Shown: positions 63,985 through 64,000 of the stretch, one piece after another
How positions within the stretch are numbered: position 1 is the stretch's first letter
How the letters are laid out: the number at the start of each line of letters is the position of its first letter
DNA from: Sacculina carcini
Taxonomy: Eukaryota; Arthropoda; Thecostraca; Sacculinidae
NCBI GenBank assembly: GCA_916048095.2
Contig: OU696579.1
Location: 1,861,501-1,925,500, forward strand
Direction of reading: 5' to 3'
Length of the DNA stretch: 64,000 nucleotides
Program-made: the position numbers and the translations under genes
The notes under the pieces: model-generated
What the model saw: only the letters and a program-made list of their open reading frames with translations
What the model was told of the DNA's origin: nothing
Databases searched by the model: none

Positions 63985-64000
63985 AAATGATGATTGCTTT
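62204..64000 (-). mobile_element. Gypsy element D2 (Mag-like), continues beyond window
   Basis: The 3' part of a Gypsy element in minus orientation, same family as D1 and undamaged in this stretch. Its downstream end is fused to the foldback arm at 62203 without an LTR. Confidence 0.82.

Overview
The window is nuclear DNA from an animal, probably an invertebrate. It has a spliced gene with GT-AG introns, a tRNA-derived SINE, hAT and foldback DNA elements, L2-like and I-like LINEs, several Ty3/Gypsy-type LTR retrotransposon lineages, solo LTRs and long CA/TA microsatellites. The phylum cannot be fixed from the sequence. Two Gypsy copies have a CHCC Gag motif and a tRNA-Trp-type primer site, as in the CsRn1 clade of flatworms and other invertebrates, but that does not settle the host.

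Layout. 1-2.1 kb: the 3' part of a hAT transposon and a small hAT MITE. 3.4-8.9 kb (minus strand): a complete five-exon LCMT1 gene (leucine carboxyl methyltransferase 1, 331 codons plus stop), with introns full of repeats. 8.9-10.55 kb: its upstream flank with SINE-like elements, one arm of a foldback element and a LINE scrap. 10.55-15.5 kb: Gypsy element A. 15.5-18.5 kb: an L2-like LINE. 18.5-23.1 kb: kinesin unit 1. 23.1-34.06 kb: three broken Gypsy elements (B plus; C minus; D1 minus with an internal inversion). 34.06-39.6 kb: LINE 3' sequence split by Gypsy-like element E (1159-codon frame, 0.18 kb LTRs) and by a solo LTR. 39.6-46.2 kb: kinesin unit 2 and its downstream flank. 46.2-49.9 kb: an I-like LINE that itself carries a second foldback element. 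50.1-56.9 kb: LINE 3' sequence, a decayed Gypsy element and a small non-coding LTR element on the minus strand. 56.9-62.2 kb: kinesin unit 3. 62.2-64 kb: Gypsy D2 (minus), running off the window.

The main novelty is the directly repeated kinesin unit. Three copies, each an intact, intronless 443-codon motor-domain protein, are followed by 3.5 copies of a 152-bp tandem repeat, a cluster of perfect hairpins, and a duplicated piece of the LCMT1 promoter plus first codons pointing back into the unit. A solo LTR sits in the TATA box of copies 1 and 3, and copy 2 preserves the empty site. This orders the duplications and may have changed expression of the copies.

Functionally, LCMT1 is the only clear conserved host enzyme gene. 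The kinesin copies look like a young, possibly expressed multigene family. Almost everything else is transposon sequence, mostly dead. Coordinates of repeat boundaries are by-eye estimates, typically good to a few bases where terminal motifs or target-site duplications are quoted and to tens of bases elsewhere.
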